51,664 bases of DNA from an uncultured Aggregatibacter sp. (GCF_901873365.1 NZ_CABFLM010000043.1:1-51664); one strand, 5' to 3'; shown: positions 7,704 to 17,324, numbered from the stretch's first letter. Numbers and translations: made by a program. The notes: a model not told the origin generated them from the letters alone.

Positions 7704-8492
7704 ATGTCCGGACAAACAACCTCTGAGTATATCGGCCACCATTTGTCTTTTTTAAAGACCGGTGAGGGTTTTTGGCATATTCATGTCGATACGCTGTTTT
7801 TCTCTATCGTATCAGCCATTATTTTCCTTTTCGTTTTTTCACGTGTTGCGAAAAAAGCGACACCGGGCGTACCAAGCAAAATGCAATGTTTGGTCGAAAT
7901 TTTAGTGGAATGGGTCAATGGTATCGTAAAAGAAAACTTTCATGGTCCACGCAATGTTGTTGCACCGTTAGCATTAACCATTTTTTGTTGGGTATTCATT
8001 ATGAATGCCATCGACTTAATCCCAGTCGATTTTCTTCCACAATTCGCAGGTTTGTTCGGTATTCACTACTTGAGAGCTGTGCCAACAGCAGATATTAGTG
8101 CAACGCTCGGCATGTCAATCTGTGTCTTTTTCTTAATTCTTTTCTATACAGTAAAATCTAAAGGTTTTGGTGGATTGGTTAAGGAATATACCTTACACCC
8201 ATTTAATCACTGGGCGTTTATTCCGGTTAACTTTATTCTTGAAACCGTTACTTTACTGGCTAAACCAATTTCTCTCGCATTCCGTTTATTCGGTAATATG
8301 TATGCAGGGGAATTAATCTTTATTCTCATTGCTGTGATGTATTCTGCCAATATGGCAATTGCGGCATTGGGAATTCCATTACACCTTGTTTGGGCGATTT
8401 TCCATATTTTGGTTATTACGCTACAAGCATTCATCTTTATGATGTTGACGGTGGTTTACTTAAGTATCGCTTATAACAAAGCAGATCATTAA
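7704..8492 (+). CDS. atpB: AtpB, F0F1 ATP synthase subunit a
   Basis: Subunit a forms the proton half-channels at the c-ring interface. The 262-residue polypeptide is highly hydrophobic with five to six membrane spans. The essential arginine lies in the conserved segment LAKPISLAFRLFGNMYAGE, near residue 195. An upstream family block, MNAIDLIPVDFLPQ, is near residue 100. It follows atpI and precedes atpE in the standard atp order. Confidence 0.97.
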   Translation: MSGQTTSEYIGHHLSFLKTGEGFWHIHVDTLFFSIVSAIIFLFVFSRVAKKATPGVPSKMQCLVEILVEWVNGIVKENFHGPRNVVAPLALTIFCWVFIMNAIDLIPVDFLPQFAGLFGIHYLRAVPTADISATLGMSICVFFLILFYTVKSKGFGGLVKEYTLHPFNHWAFIPVNFILETVTLLAKPISLAFRLFGNMYAGELIFILIAVMYSANMAIAALGIPLHLVWAIFHILVITLQAFIFMMLTVVYLSIAYNKADH

Positions 8493-8548
8493 TTTTATTT
8501 TTTATTAACCGGCTCTAGGGCTAAACTTAACTTCTATTGGAGAACATT

Positions 8549-8803
8549 ATGGAAACTGTAATTACAGCTACAATTATCGGTGCATCAATCCTTCTTGCAT
8601 TCGCAGCATTAGGTACAGCTATCGGCTTTGCGATTTTAGGTGGTAAATTCTTAGAATCTTCCGCTCGTCAACCTGAGCTTGCTTCTAGCTTGCAAACAAG
8701 AATGTTTATCGTTGCAGGTTTATTGGATGCGATTGCGATGATTGCTGTTGGTATTTCTTTACTTTTCATTTTCGCAAACCCATTCATCGGTTTATTACAA
8801 TAA
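8549..8803 (+). CDS. atpE: AtpE, F0F1 ATP synthase subunit c
   Basis: Subunit c forms the proton-driven rotor ring. The 84 residues fold as a helical hairpin: the first span carries the glycine/alanine-rich helix and the polar loop is ARQPELASSLQ. The second span, GLLDAIAMIAVGISLLF, carries the proton-binding acid, an Asp as in E. coli. I chose the ATG at 8549 with TTGGAGAA before it, rather than the TTG at 8537 that lies within that ribosome binding site. Confidence 0.97.
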   Translation: METVITATIIGASILLAFAALGTAIGFAILGGKFLESSARQPELASSLQTRMFIVAGLLDAIAMIAVGISLLFIFANPFIGLLQ

Positions 8804-8852
8804 TCACCTTATTTGCTTATCAACGTAAAACAAGCAGATTAAGGAGGACGTT

Positions 8853-9323
8853 GTGAATCTAAATGCAACATTAATTGGTCAACTGATTGCGTTTGCAATT
8901 TTCGTGTGGTTCTGCATGAAATTTGTTTGGCCACCAATTATTAGTGCAATTGAAAAACGTCAAAGCCAAATTGCGAATGCTTTAGCTTCTGCTGAAGCGG
9001 CTAAAAAAGAACAAGCAGATACTAAAATGCTTGTTGAAAAGGAAATTTCTGAAGCGAAAATTCAAGCGCAAGAAATTTTAGATTTAGCCAATAAACGTCG
9101 CAATGAAGTTTTAGACGAAGTGAAGGCAGAAGCCGAAGAACTTAAAGCGAAAATCATTGAACAAGGCTATGCTGAGGTTGAAGCTGAACGTAAACGTGTT
9201 CAAGAAGAATTACGTGTAAAAGTTGCGTCTTTGGCCATTGCAGGTGCTGAAAAAATTGTTGGACGTACTGTGGATGAAGCAGCCAACAATGACATTATTG
9301 ATAAATTAGTTGCAGAACTATAA
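8853..9323 (+). CDS. atpF: AtpF, F0F1 ATP synthase subunit b
   Basis: Subunit b is the peripheral stalk protein that holds F1 against rotation. The 156 residues comprise one N-terminal membrane span (about residues 5-27) and a long charged, Ala/Glu/Lys-rich helix that dimerises. Length is the same as in E. coli. The start is GTG at 8853, strongly supported by AAGGAGGA at 8841-8848. No ATG is available that would keep the membrane anchor. Confidence 0.96.
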   Translation: MNLNATLIGQLIAFAIFVWFCMKFVWPPIISAIEKRQSQIANALASAEAAKKEQADTKMLVEKEISEAKIQAQEILDLANKRRNEVLDEVKAEAEELKAKIIEQGYAEVEAERKRVQEELRVKVASLAIAGAEKIVGRTVDEAANNDIIDKLVAEL

Positions 9324-9336
9324 GAAGGTTGAGCTT

Positions 9337-9885
9337 ATGTCAGAATTAACTACCATAGCTCGCCCTTATGCTAAAGCAGCGTTTGATTTTGCCGTTGAAC
9401 AAAGTACATCTGACAAAAGTGCGGTAGAAAAATGGAATGAAATGTTAGGTTTTCTTGCTGAATTAGTGAAAAACGAAACAATGCAAAATTATCTAACAGG
9501 TTCTCTTTCTGCACAAAAATTAGCAGATACGGTGATCTCAATTTGTGGTGAACAATTAGATCAATATGGGCAAAACTTAGTTCGGTTAATGGCTGAAAAT
9601 AAGCGTTTAACTGTTCTTCCGCAAGTTTTTAAAGAATTCCAACATTATGTTGAGGAATATAAAGCCATTGCGGAAGTGAACGTCATATCGGCTCAACCAT
9701 TAAGCGTCATGCAACAAGAAAGAATTGCAGCCGCAATGGAAAAAAGATTAGCCCAAAAAGTTAAGTTAAATTGCAACGTTGATAGCTCGCTCATTGCCGG
9801 TGTTATCATTCGTACAGAGGATTTTGTCATAGACGGCAGTAGTCGCGGACAGCTTGCCCGTTTAGCAAATGAGTTGCAATTATAA
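9337..9885 (+). CDS. atpH: AtpH, F0F1 ATP synthase subunit delta
   Basis: Subunit delta joins the top of the alpha3beta3 head to the b stalk. The protein has 182 residues, starting MSELTTIARPYAKAAF, the family's N-terminal signature. I chose the ATG at 9337 (AGAAGG upstream) rather than a frame beginning inside atpF. The C-terminal conserved block IAGVIIRTEDFVIDGSSRGQL contacts subunit b. A DNA uptake core at 9417-9425 falls within the coding region. Confidence 0.96.
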   Translation: MSELTTIARPYAKAAFDFAVEQSTSDKSAVEKWNEMLGFLAELVKNETMQNYLTGSLSAQKLADTVISICGEQLDQYGQNLVRLMAENKRLTVLPQVFKEFQHYVEEYKAIAEVNVISAQPLSVMQQERIAAAMEKRLAQKVKLNCNVDSSLIAGVIIRTEDFVIDGSSRGQLARLANELQL

Positions 9886-9897
9886 GAGGATTAGAAA

Positions 9898-11439
9898 ATG
9901 CAACTAAATTCAACTGAAATTAGTGAATTGATTAAAAAACGCATTGCTCAATTTGATGTGGTGAGCGAAGCCCGCAATACAGGAACGATTGTTTCTGTTA
10001 GTGATGGGATTATTCGTATCCATGGTTTAAGCGATGTGATGCAAGGCGAAATGATCGCCTTACCGGGCAACCGTTATGCCATGGCACTTAACCTTGAACG
10101 CGATTCGGTTGGTGCGGTAGTTATGGGGCCTTATGCCGATCTTGCTGAAGGAATGGAAGTGCAATGTACCGGCCGTATTCTTGAAGTGCCGGTTGGTCGT
10201 GGTTTATTAGGTCGTGTTGTAAACACCCTTGGTCAACCAATTGATGGTAAAGGTGAAATTGAAAATGACGGTTTTTCTCCGGTTGAAGTTATCGCGCCGG
10301 GTGTAATTGAACGTAAATCCGTTGATCAACCAGTACAAACCGGTTATAAAGCGGTTGACTCCATGGTGCCAATTGGTCGTGGTCAACGTGAATTGATTAT
10401 CGGTGACCGTCAAACCGGTAAAACAGCATTAGCGATTGATGCTATCATTAACCAACGTAATTCAGGCATTAAATGTATCTATGTGGCAATTGGTCAAAAA
10501 GCGTCAACAATTGCTAACGTAGTACGTAAATTAGAAGAGCATGGTGCATTAGCTAACACTATCGTGGTTGCGGCATCTGCGTCTGAATCTGCTGCATTAC
10601 AATATTTAGCACCTTATGCCGGTTGTGCAATGGGTGAATATTTCCGTGATCGTGGTGAAGATGCATTAATCGTTTACGATGATCTTTCTAAACAAGCGGT
10701 AGCTTATCGTCAAATTTCCCTATTATTACGTCGTCCGCCAGGTCGTGAAGCATATCCTGGTGACGTATTCTACTTACACTCACGTTTGCTTGAACGTGCT
10801 TCTCGTGTAAATGAAGAATACGTAGAAAAATTCACCAAAGGTGAAGTAAAAGGAAAAACCGGTTCTTTAACTGCTCTTCCAATTATTGAAACTCAAGCGG
10901 GTGACGTTTCTGCGTTCGTTCCTACTAACGTAATTTCTATTACCGATGGTCAGATTTTCTTAGAATCTAACTTGTTTAACTCAGGTATTCGTCCTGCGGT
11001 GAACCCGGGTATTTCTGTTTCTCGTGTGGGTGGTTCTGCACAAACTAAAGTTATTAAGAAACTTGCGGGTGGTATTCGTACTGCGCTTGCACAATATCGT
11101 GAATTAGCGGCATTTGCTCAGTTTGCTTCAGATCTTGATGATGCAACTCGTAAACAACTTTCTCATGGTGAAAAAGTAACCGAATTATTGAAACAAAAAC
11201 AATTTTCTCCGCTTTCTGTTGCTGAGCAAGCAGTAGTGTTATTTGCAGTTGAATTTGGTTATTTAGACGATGTTGAGTTATCTAAAATTGCAAGTTTTGA
11301 AACCGCACTTCTAGATTATGCAAATCGTAATTATGCCGAGTTTATGCAAGAGCTTACTAAAACTGGTAACTATAATGATGAAATCAAAGATACATTAAAA
11401 GGTATTTTAGATAGTTTCAAAGCGAATAGTGCTTGGTAG
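9898..11439 (+). CDS. atpA: AtpA, F0F1 ATP synthase subunit alpha
   Basis: Subunit alpha carries the non-catalytic nucleotide sites of F1. Its 513 residues match the E. coli protein in length. The P-loop GDRQTGKTA is at about residues 169-177, the arginine finger lies in the SRVGGSAQTK region, and the alpha/beta signature PAVNPGISVSRVGG is near residue 362. Twelve base pairs separate it from atpH, and atpG begins 15 bp downstream. Confidence 0.98.
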   Translation: MQLNSTEISELIKKRIAQFDVVSEARNTGTIVSVSDGIIRIHGLSDVMQGEMIALPGNRYAMALNLERDSVGAVVMGPYADLAEGMEVQCTGRILEVPVGRGLLGRVVNTLGQPIDGKGEIENDGFSPVEVIAPGVIERKSVDQPVQTGYKAVDSMVPIGRGQRELIIGDRQTGKTALAIDAIINQRNSGIKCIYVAIGQKASTIANVVRKLEEHGALANTIVVAASASESAALQYLAPYAGCAMGEYFRDRGEDALIVYDDLSKQAVAYRQISLLLRRPPGREAYPGDVFYLHSRLLERASRVNEEYVEKFTKGEVKGKTGSLTALPIIETQAGDVSAFVPTNVISITDGQIFLESNLFNSGIRPAVNPGISVSRVGGSAQTKVIKKLAGGIRTALAQYRELAAFAQFASDLDDATRKQLSHGEKVTELLKQKQFSPLSVAEQAVVLFAVEFGYLDDVELSKIASFETALLDYANRNYAEFMQELTKTGNYNDEIKDTLKGILDSFKANSAW

Positions 11440-11454
11440 TAACGGAGAAATAAG

Positions 11455-12324
11455 ATGGCAGGTGCAAAAGAGATAAAAACCAAAATTGCCAGCGTACAAA
11501 GTACGCAGAAAATTACTAAGGCAATGGAAATGGTTGCAACCTCGAAAATGCGTAAAACGCAGGACCGTATGGCGGCATCTCGTCCGTATTCTGAAACTAT
11601 CCGTAGTGTTATCAGCCATGTGTCTAAAGCAAGTATCGGTTATAAACACCCGTTCTTAGTTGAACGGGATGTGAAAAAAGTGGGTATTTTAGTGATTTCT
11701 ACTGATCGTGGAATGTGCGGTGGTTTAAACGTGAATTTGTTTAAAACCACACTTAACCAAATTAAAGATTGGAAATCACAAAATGCGACAACTGAGCTTG
11801 GCTTAATTGGTTCTAAAGGGATTAGTTTTTTCCGTTCCCTTGGTTTTAAGGTAAAAAGCCAACTTTCCGGTTTGGGCGATAACCCTTCTTTAGAAGAATT
11901 AATTGGTGTAGCAAATACCATGTTTGATGCTTATCGTAATGGAGAAATTGATGCAATTTATATTGCATACAATAAATTCATTAATACGATGTCGCAAAAA
12001 CCGGTTGTACAGCAATTAGTTCCTCTACCGGAAATAGAAGACGATCACTTAAGCGAAAGACAACAGGCATGGGATTATATTTACGAACCTGAACCAAAAG
12101 TGTTATTAGACAGCCTTTTAGTTCGTTATTTAGAATCTCAAGTTTATCAAGCGGTTGTAGATAATTTAGCTTCAGAACAAGCGGCTCGAATGGTAGCGAT
12201 GAAAGCAGCAACAGATAATGCAGGTAATTTAATTAATGACCTACGGTTGGTGTATAACAAAGCTCGTCAAGCAAGTATCACAAATGAATTAAATGAAATC
12301 GTTGCCGGTGCGGCTGCGATTTAA
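11455..12324 (+). CDS. atpG: AtpG, F0F1 ATP synthase subunit gamma
   Basis: Subunit gamma is the central shaft whose rotation drives catalysis. The 289 residues begin MAGAKEIKTKIASVQSTQKI, the N-terminal coiled-coil helix. The C-terminal helix carries the matching signature MKAATDNAGNLI. A Rossmann-like middle domain includes ISTDRGMCGGLN. Length is normal, and it ends 16 bp before atpD. Confidence 0.97.
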   Translation: MAGAKEIKTKIASVQSTQKITKAMEMVATSKMRKTQDRMAASRPYSETIRSVISHVSKASIGYKHPFLVERDVKKVGILVISTDRGMCGGLNVNLFKTTLNQIKDWKSQNATTELGLIGSKGISFFRSLGFKVKSQLSGLGDNPSLEELIGVANTMFDAYRNGEIDAIYIAYNKFINTMSQKPVVQQLVPLPEIEDDHLSERQQAWDYIYEPEPKVLLDSLLVRYLESQVYQAVVDNLASEQAARMVAMKAATDNAGNLINDLRLVYNKARQASITNELNEIVAGAAAI

Positions 12325-12340
12325 TAGAAGAGGAACGGTA

Positions 12341-13714
12341 ATGGCGACAGGTAAAATTGTACAAATCATCGGTGCGGTGATTGACGTCGAATTTCCACAA
12401 GATGCAGTACCAAAAGTTTATGATGCATTAAATGTTGAAACAGGTTTAACCCTTGAAGTTCAACAACAATTAGGTGGTGGTGTGGTACGTTGTATCGCAT
12501 TAGGTGCCTCCGATGGTTTAAAACGTGGTTTGAAAGTAGAAAACACAAATGCTCCAATTCAAGTACCGGTAGGAACAAAAACCCTTGGTCGAATTATGAA
12601 TGTGTTAGGTGATCCAATTGACGAACAAGGTCCAATTGGTGAAGAAGAACGTTGGTCTATTCACCGTTCTGCACCAAGCTACGAAGAACAATCAAACAGT
12701 ACCGAATTATTAGAAACCGGTATTAAAGTGATCGACTTAATTTGCCCATTTGCAAAAGGGGGTAAAGTTGGTTTATTCGGTGGTGCGGGTGTAGGTAAAA
12801 CCGTAAATATGATGGAATTAATCCGTAATATCGCGATTGAACACTCAGGTTACTCCGTATTTGCCGGTGTAGGTGAGCGTACCCGTGAAGGTAACGACTT
12901 CTACCACGAAATGAAAGATTCCAACGTATTGGATAAAGTATCTTTGGTTTACGGTCAAATGAATGAGCCACCGGGTAACCGTTTACGTGTTGCGTTAACC
13001 GGTTTAACTATGGCGGAAAAATTCCGTGATGAAGGTCGTGATGTATTATTCTTCGTGGATAATATCTATCGTTATACTCTTGCCGGTACGGAAGTATCCG
13101 CACTTTTAGGCCGTATGCCATCAGCGGTAGGTTACCAACCAACCCTTGCTGAGGAAATGGGTGTATTACAAGAGCGTATTACTTCAACTAAAACAGGTTC
13201 TATCACGTCCGTACAAGCGGTTTATGTGCCTGCGGATGACTTGACTGACCCATCTCCGGCAACCACCTTTGCGCACTTAGACTCAACTGTTGTATTGAGC
13301 CGTCAAATTGCGTCTTTAGGTATTTATCCTGCGGTTGACCCATTAGATTCTACATCTCGTCAATTAGACCCATTAGTTGTTGGTCAAGAGCATTATGATG
13401 TTGCTCGTGGCGTACAAGGTATCTTACAACGTTATAAAGAATTGAAAGATATTATTGCGATTCTTGGTATGGATGAATTATCTGAAGAAGATAAATTGGT
13501 TGTAGCCCGTGCGCGTAAGATCGAACGTTTCTTATCACAACCGTTCTTCGTTGCTGAAGTATTTAACGGCACACCGGGTAAATACGTTCCGTTAAAAGAA
13601 ACCATTCGTGGCTTTAAAGGTATTTTAAACGGCGAATACGATCATGTTCCGGAACAAGCGTTCTACATGGTCGGTTCAATTGACGAAGCGCTAGAAAAAG
13701 CCAAAAATATGTAA
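12341..13714 (+). CDS. atpD: AtpD, F0F1 ATP synthase subunit beta
   Basis: Subunit beta holds the catalytic sites that make ATP. Its 457 residues start MATGKIVQIIGAVIDVEFPQ. The Walker A motif GGAGVGKT is at about residues 148-155, with the catalytic Glu in GERTREGNDF and the DELSEED loop near residue 378. I chose the ATG at 12341 (AGAGGAACGG upstream); an in-frame extension into atpG is not part of the family. Confidence 0.98.
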   Translation: MATGKIVQIIGAVIDVEFPQDAVPKVYDALNVETGLTLEVQQQLGGGVVRCIALGASDGLKRGLKVENTNAPIQVPVGTKTLGRIMNVLGDPIDEQGPIGEEERWSIHRSAPSYEEQSNSTELLETGIKVIDLICPFAKGGKVGLFGGAGVGKTVNMMELIRNIAIEHSGYSVFAGVGERTREGNDFYHEMKDSNVLDKVSLVYGQMNEPPGNRLRVALTGLTMAEKFRDEGRDVLFFVDNIYRYTLAGTEVSALLGRMPSAVGYQPTLAEEMGVLQERITSTKTGSITSVQAVYVPADDLTDPSPATTFAHLDSTVVLSRQIASLGIYPAVDPLDSTSRQLDPLVVGQEHYDVARGVQGILQRYKELKDIIAILGMDELSEEDKLVVARARKIERFLSQPFFVAEVFNGTPGKYVPLKETIRGFKGILNGEYDHVPEQAFYMVGSIDEALEKAKNM

Positions 13715-13755
13715 TCACTTCAAGCTGATGCATATCAAACTTGAAGGAGAAAAAC

Positions 13756-14184
13756 ATGGCAACATTTAATTTAACAGTCGTAAGTGCAGAACAAAAAATC
13801 TTTTCCGGCAACGTGAAAAGTGTTCAAGCAACAGGTATTGAGGGTGAGCTCGGTGTTTTACCGGGGCATACCCCTTTATTGACAGCAATCAAGCCAGGTA
13901 TTGTTAAATTTACTTTAGAAAATGATAACGAAGAAGTTATCTATGTTTCCGGCGGCTTTTTAGAAGTTCAACCAACGATTGTGACTGTTCTTGCGGATGT
14001 CGCAATTCGTGGTCAAGAGCTTGATAGCGAGCGTATTCTTGCTGCTAAGAAACGTGCGGAAGAAAACATTTATCAACATCACCATGATGCTGATTACGAA
14101 TTGTTAATGCTTAAACTTTCTAAAGAATTAGCGAAACTTCGTGCTTACGAACTGACAGAGAAGTTAGTGAAATCTAAACGTTAA
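13756..14184 (+). CDS. atpC: AtpC, F0F1 ATP synthase subunit epsilon
   Basis: Subunit epsilon sits at the foot of gamma and inhibits wasteful ATP hydrolysis. The 142 residues form an N-terminal beta-sandwich (MATFNLTVVSAEQKIFSG, then GELGVLPGHTPLL) and a C-terminal helical hairpin. I used the ATG at 13756, with TGAAGGAG at 13742-13749 as ribosome binding site. It is the last gene of the atp operon, followed by a strong terminator. Confidence 0.96.
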   Translation: MATFNLTVVSAEQKIFSGNVKSVQATGIEGELGVLPGHTPLLTAIKPGIVKFTLENDNEEVIYVSGGFLEVQPTIVTVLADVAIRGQELDSERILAAKKRAEENIYQHHHDADYELLMLKLSKELAKLRAYELTEKLVKSKR

Positions 14185-14215
14185 TTACAGCGGACACAGT
14201 GATTTCATAAAAATT

Positions 14216-14250
14216 AAGGACTGATTCCTAAGAGAGTCAGTCCTTTTTTA
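14216..14250 (+). terminator. Terminator of the atp operon
   Basis: Perfect arms AAGGACTGA (14216-14224) and TCAGTCCTT (14237-14245) with a 12-nt loop are followed by a run of T. It lies 32 bp after the atpC stop and closes the nine-gene operon. Confidence 0.9.
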
Positions 14251-14559
14251 TTATAGCCAGCTGGCGATAAAAACCATACGCGATGCGTATGGAGCTAAAT
14301 AGCTTAAGCGATGAACAGAAAAAAATTTTCGCTATATGACGATAACGAAAACAAGACTGACAACCGAAACTCAATATATAGGAAGATTATTTACCCCCTC
14401 GTAGCATGCAACTTGTTGCACGAATGATTAACCTTGTGCGTAATTCACAACACGATCAAATCATGCACGGAACGTTATTTAACCCTTTCGGGTATTCACG
14501 ATTTTGTGCAACAAGTTGCAGGCTACGATTCACTAATTATGAATTAAAGAGGAAATTAA
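14251..14559. other. atpC-mlaA intergenic spacer
   Basis: This spacer of about 310 bp between convergent atpC and mlaA has no gene. Just after the atp terminator is a near-palindrome ATAGCCAG/CTGGCGAT (14253-14268), then a short inverted repeat around ATACGCGATGCGTAT (14276-14290). The right half is occupied by one copy of the dispersed hairpin repeat (14400-14527). Confidence 0.6.
14400..14527. repeat. Dispersed hairpin repeat, locus 1 (composite copy)
   Basis: This 128-bp element is bounded by inverted CGTAGC / GCTACG. Its left half begins with the GCAACTTGTTGC hairpin and continues like the 59-bp unit seen at 41.3 kb (GATTAACCTTGTGCG). Its right half matches the 96-bp cap unit (GCACGGAACGTTATTTAACC) and ends with the same hairpin in reverse. 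It looks like one 59-bp unit fused to a truncated cap. It lies in the spacer between convergent atpC and mlaA. Confidence 0.85.
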
Positions 14560-15306
14560 TCAGTCAATTTGATTAAGAATATCTTCTGATAAGGCCGGAG
14601 TTGCTTTTTCTTCTTTCTTGTTGGCACGGATGCGATAGTCAATATTTTGGAAATAAGCTTCGCGGAAAGTAACGTAAGGATCTTGAGCCTGCTCTAACAA
14701 TGCTTCTTTATCCATTAAACTTGCACGCGTATCGATACCTTGAACTGTCCATTTTAATAAACTCCAAGGGCCTAATAATGACAACATTGGATAGGTGGTA
14801 TCTGCTAGGTTTCCAATATCTTGTCGTGGTGTTGCCGGGCCATATACGGGAAGCATAATATAAGGACCGGTTCCCACACCATAACGACCTAACGTATCGC
14901 CGAAACGGGAATTTTCTTCTTTTTTAAGTGGTGCGCTGTAGCTTGCAATATCAATTATGCCACCTAAACCAAAAATACTGTTTAACCAAAAACGGTTGAA
15001 ATGAACCATTGCCAATTTAAATTCACCTTGCACTAAACGGTTAGCAAAGCTTGCTGGTTCATCAAGATTATTGGCAAAGTTAACAATTCCCGTGCGTATT
15101 GGGGAAGGGACATATTCTTTCCAGCCTTTAGCAAGAGGTTTTAATACGTAAGGATCAGCAACATGATAGTTAAAATCCCACATTTTACGGTTAAAACCCT
15201 CTAAGGCATCTTTACGTTCTCCGGTTTCCGGATCAATGGTTGATGAACAACCCGTGAGTGTTGCCGTGCCTAATAAGAGCGCAATGAATAATTTTTTTGT
15301 CTGCAT
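14560..15306 (-). CDS. mlaA: MlaA (VacJ), outer-membrane lipid asymmetry lipoprotein
   Basis: MlaA is an outer-membrane lipoprotein that removes mislocalised phospholipids from the outer leaflet and passes them to MlaC. The 248-residue protein starts with a lipoprotein signal ending in the lipobox LTGC, with Cys20 as the acylated residue. The mature part carries VacJ family blocks: DPLEG-like DALEGFNRKMWDFN near residue 33, and the GRYGVGTGPYIMLPVYGP stretch near residue 140. The gene stands alone; other mla genes are not in this window. It converges on atpC. Confidence 0.95.
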   Translation of the reverse strand: MQTKKLFIALLLGTATLTGCSSTIDPETGERKDALEGFNRKMWDFNYHVADPYVLKPLAKGWKEYVPSPIRTGIVNFANNLDEPASFANRLVQGEFKLAMVHFNRFWLNSIFGLGGIIDIASYSAPLKKEENSRFGDTLGRYGVGTGPYIMLPVYGPATPRQDIGNLADTTYPMLSLLGPWSLLKWTVQGIDTRASLMDKEALLEQAQDPYVTFREAYFQNIDYRIRANKKEEKATPALSEDILNQID

Positions 15307-15399
15307 AATTTGTACTCAGGCGAATGAAAAAGTGGGCACATTGTAAACAACTTAGTGACTAACTACAAAAACTTTCTAAAATCCTACCGCACTTGATAA

Positions 15400-15428
15400 A
15401 TAAAAGGGCACGACATTTGTCGTACCCT
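15400..15428 (-). terminator. Terminator of hslVU
   Basis: On the minus strand, AGGGTACGACA and TGTCGTGCCCT pair with a 2-nt loop (15405-15428) and run into TTTT. One mismatched position (G-T) remains. It lies just after the hslU stop. Confidence 0.8.
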
Positions 15429-15444
15429 AAGTAAAACCAGAAGA

Positions 15445-16776
15445 TTAAAGAATAAAGCGACTTAAATCTTCATTTTCTACTACTTCACCTAATGCCTCAC
15501 TGACATACGCGGCATCAATGTTCACGGTTTGCCCATCCATGTCGCTGGCGTTGAAAGAAATTTTATCCATTAAGCGCTCCATTACCGTATGCAAACGGCG
15601 CGCACCGATATTTTCGGTCTTTTCATTGACACGAAATGCCGCTTCGGCGATTTTCTTAATAGCATCTTGAGTAAATTCAATATTCACCCCTTCCGTTGCC
15701 ATTAACGCTTTGTATTGCTCGGTTAAAGAAGCATTCGGCTCAGTCAGAATACGCTCGAAATCCTCAGCTGTCAGTGCAGAAAGCTCCACACGAATCGGCA
15801 AACGGCCTTGTAATTCCGGAATTAAATCTGACGGGCGTGCCACTTGGAACGCACCGGAAGCGATAAACAAAATGTGATCGGTTTTCACCATACCGTGTTT
15901 GGTGTTCACGGTTGAACCTTCCACCAACGGCAATAAATCGCGTTGCACGCCCTCACGGGAAACATCCGCACCGCTGTATTCGCCTTTCTTACAAATTTTG
16001 TCGATTTCGTCGATAAACACGATACCGTTTTGTTCCACCGCATCAATGGCTTTTTGTTTCAGATCTTCCGGATTCACCAATTTCGCCGCTTCATCGTCAA
16101 TTAAGGTTTTTAACGCATCCTTAATTTTCATTTTACGTTTTTTGGTTTGGCTGCCAGAAAGGTTCTCAAACATGGATTGTAATTGACTGGTCATATCTTC
16201 CATGCCCGGAGGTGCCATGATTTCCACGCCCATCGGCACGCCTGCCACATCAATTTCCACTTCTTTATCGTCTAACTGACCTTCGCGTAGTTTCTTACGG
16301 AAAACCTGGCGGGTGTTGCTTTGACTATCGCGGTTTTCCACTTCACCCCATTGGTTCTTCGCCGCAGGTAATAAGGCATCTAAAATTCGCTCTTCTGCCG
16401 CTTCTTCCGCTTTAGCTCGATTTTTGACGATTTCCTGTTGGCGTACCAATTTCATGGCGCTGTCGGTTAAATCGCGAATAATGGAATCCACTTCTTTGCC
16501 CACATAACCTACTTCGGTAAATTTAGTGGCTTCTACTTTAATGAACGGCGCATTGGCTAATTTTGCCAAACGGCGGGCAATTTCCGTTTTCCCCACGCCG
16601 GTCGGCCCAATCATGAGGATGTTTTTCGGCGTTACTTCGTGGCGCATTGGCTCTTGCAGCTGCATTCTGCGCCAACGGTTTCTTAGGGCAATTGCTACTG
16701 CGCGTTTGGCGTCGCTTTGGCCGATAATATGTTGATCTAATTCAGAAACTATTTCACGAGGTGTCATTTCAGACAT
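15445..16776 (-). CDS. hslU: HslU, ATPase subunit of the HslUV protease
   Basis: HslU is the AAA+ unfoldase that feeds substrates into HslV. The 443 residues match the family. Walker A GPTGVGKT is at residues 57-64, the pore loop GYVG at 90-93, and Walker B IVFIDEIDK follows the intermediate I-domain. The C-terminal tail DLSRFIL, which docks into HslV, is intact. It lies 20 bp downstream of hslV, the normal order. Confidence 0.98.
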   Translation of the reverse strand: MSEMTPREIVSELDQHIIGQSDAKRAVAIALRNRWRRMQLQEPMRHEVTPKNILMIGPTGVGKTEIARRLAKLANAPFIKVEATKFTEVGYVGKEVDSIIRDLTDSAMKLVRQQEIVKNRAKAEEAAEERILDALLPAAKNQWGEVENRDSQSNTRQVFRKKLREGQLDDKEVEIDVAGVPMGVEIMAPPGMEDMTSQLQSMFENLSGSQTKKRKMKIKDALKTLIDDEAAKLVNPEDLKQKAIDAVEQNGIVFIDEIDKICKKGEYSGADVSREGVQRDLLPLVEGSTVNTKHGMVKTDHILFIASGAFQVARPSDLIPELQGRLPIRVELSALTAEDFERILTEPNASLTEQYKALMATEGVNIEFTQDAIKKIAEAAFRVNEKTENIGARRLHTVMERLMDKISFNASDMDGQTVNIDAAYVSEALGEVVENEDLSRFIL

Positions 16777-16796
16777 GGTTTATTCCTTATCATTTT

Positions 16797-17324
16797 TTAA
16801 TTCGGCAATTCTTCAATAGTGAAATTGGTGTTGGTGAACACACAAATTTCACCGGCAATTTTGAGAGATTTTTCCACAATTTCACGCGCCGATAATTCCG
16901 TATTTTCCACCAACGCACGAGCGGCAGATAAAGCGTAGTTGCCGCCAGAACCGATAGCAAGAATCTGATCTTCTTCCGGTTGTACTACATCGCCGATACC
17001 GGTAATGATCAGGCTTTCTTTTTCATCCGCCACGATTAACATCGCTTCCAATTTACGCAACGCACGATCGGTACGCCAATCTTTCGCTAATTCCACCGCA
17101 CTTTTCAGCAAATGCCCTTGGTGCATTTCTAATTTACGCTCAAAAAGCTCAAACAATGTAAAGGCATCTGCCGTGCCGCCCGCAAAACCCGCCAACACTT
17201 TGCCGTTATACAAACGACGCACTTTGCGCGCGTTACCCTTCATCACCGTATTGCCAAGGGAAACCTGACCGTCACCGCCGACAACCACTTTACCGTTGCG
17301 ACGTACACTTACAATCGTAGTCAT
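16797..17324 (-). CDS. hslV: HslV, peptidase subunit of the HslUV protease
   Basis: HslV is the proteasome-like threonine peptidase of the bacterial HslUV complex. The 175-residue protein begins MTTIVSVRRNGKVV; after Met removal Thr2 is the catalytic nucleophile. The conserved GDGQVSLGNTVMKGNARKVRR block follows at about residues 18-38, and the GSGGNYALSAARAL block is near residue 125. A sigma32-type promoter lies upstream, fitting heat-shock control. Confidence 0.98.
   Translation of the reverse strand: MTTIVSVRRNGKVVVGGDGQVSLGNTVMKGNARKVRRLYNGKVLAGFAGGTADAFTLFELFERKLEMHQGHLLKSAVELAKDWRTDRALRKLEAMLIVADEKESLIITGIGDVVQPEEDQILAIGSGGNYALSAARALVENTELSAREIVEKSLKIAGEICVFTNTNFTIEELPN

Noticed and set aside
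7772..8098. 108-codon plus-strand frame inside atpB
   Set aside because: It is out of frame within the conserved subunit a gene; composition is unlike a real protein.
12293..12340. Longer AtpD start inside atpG
   Set aside because: The 16 extra residues are not part of subunit beta; AGAGGAACGG precedes the ATG at 12341.
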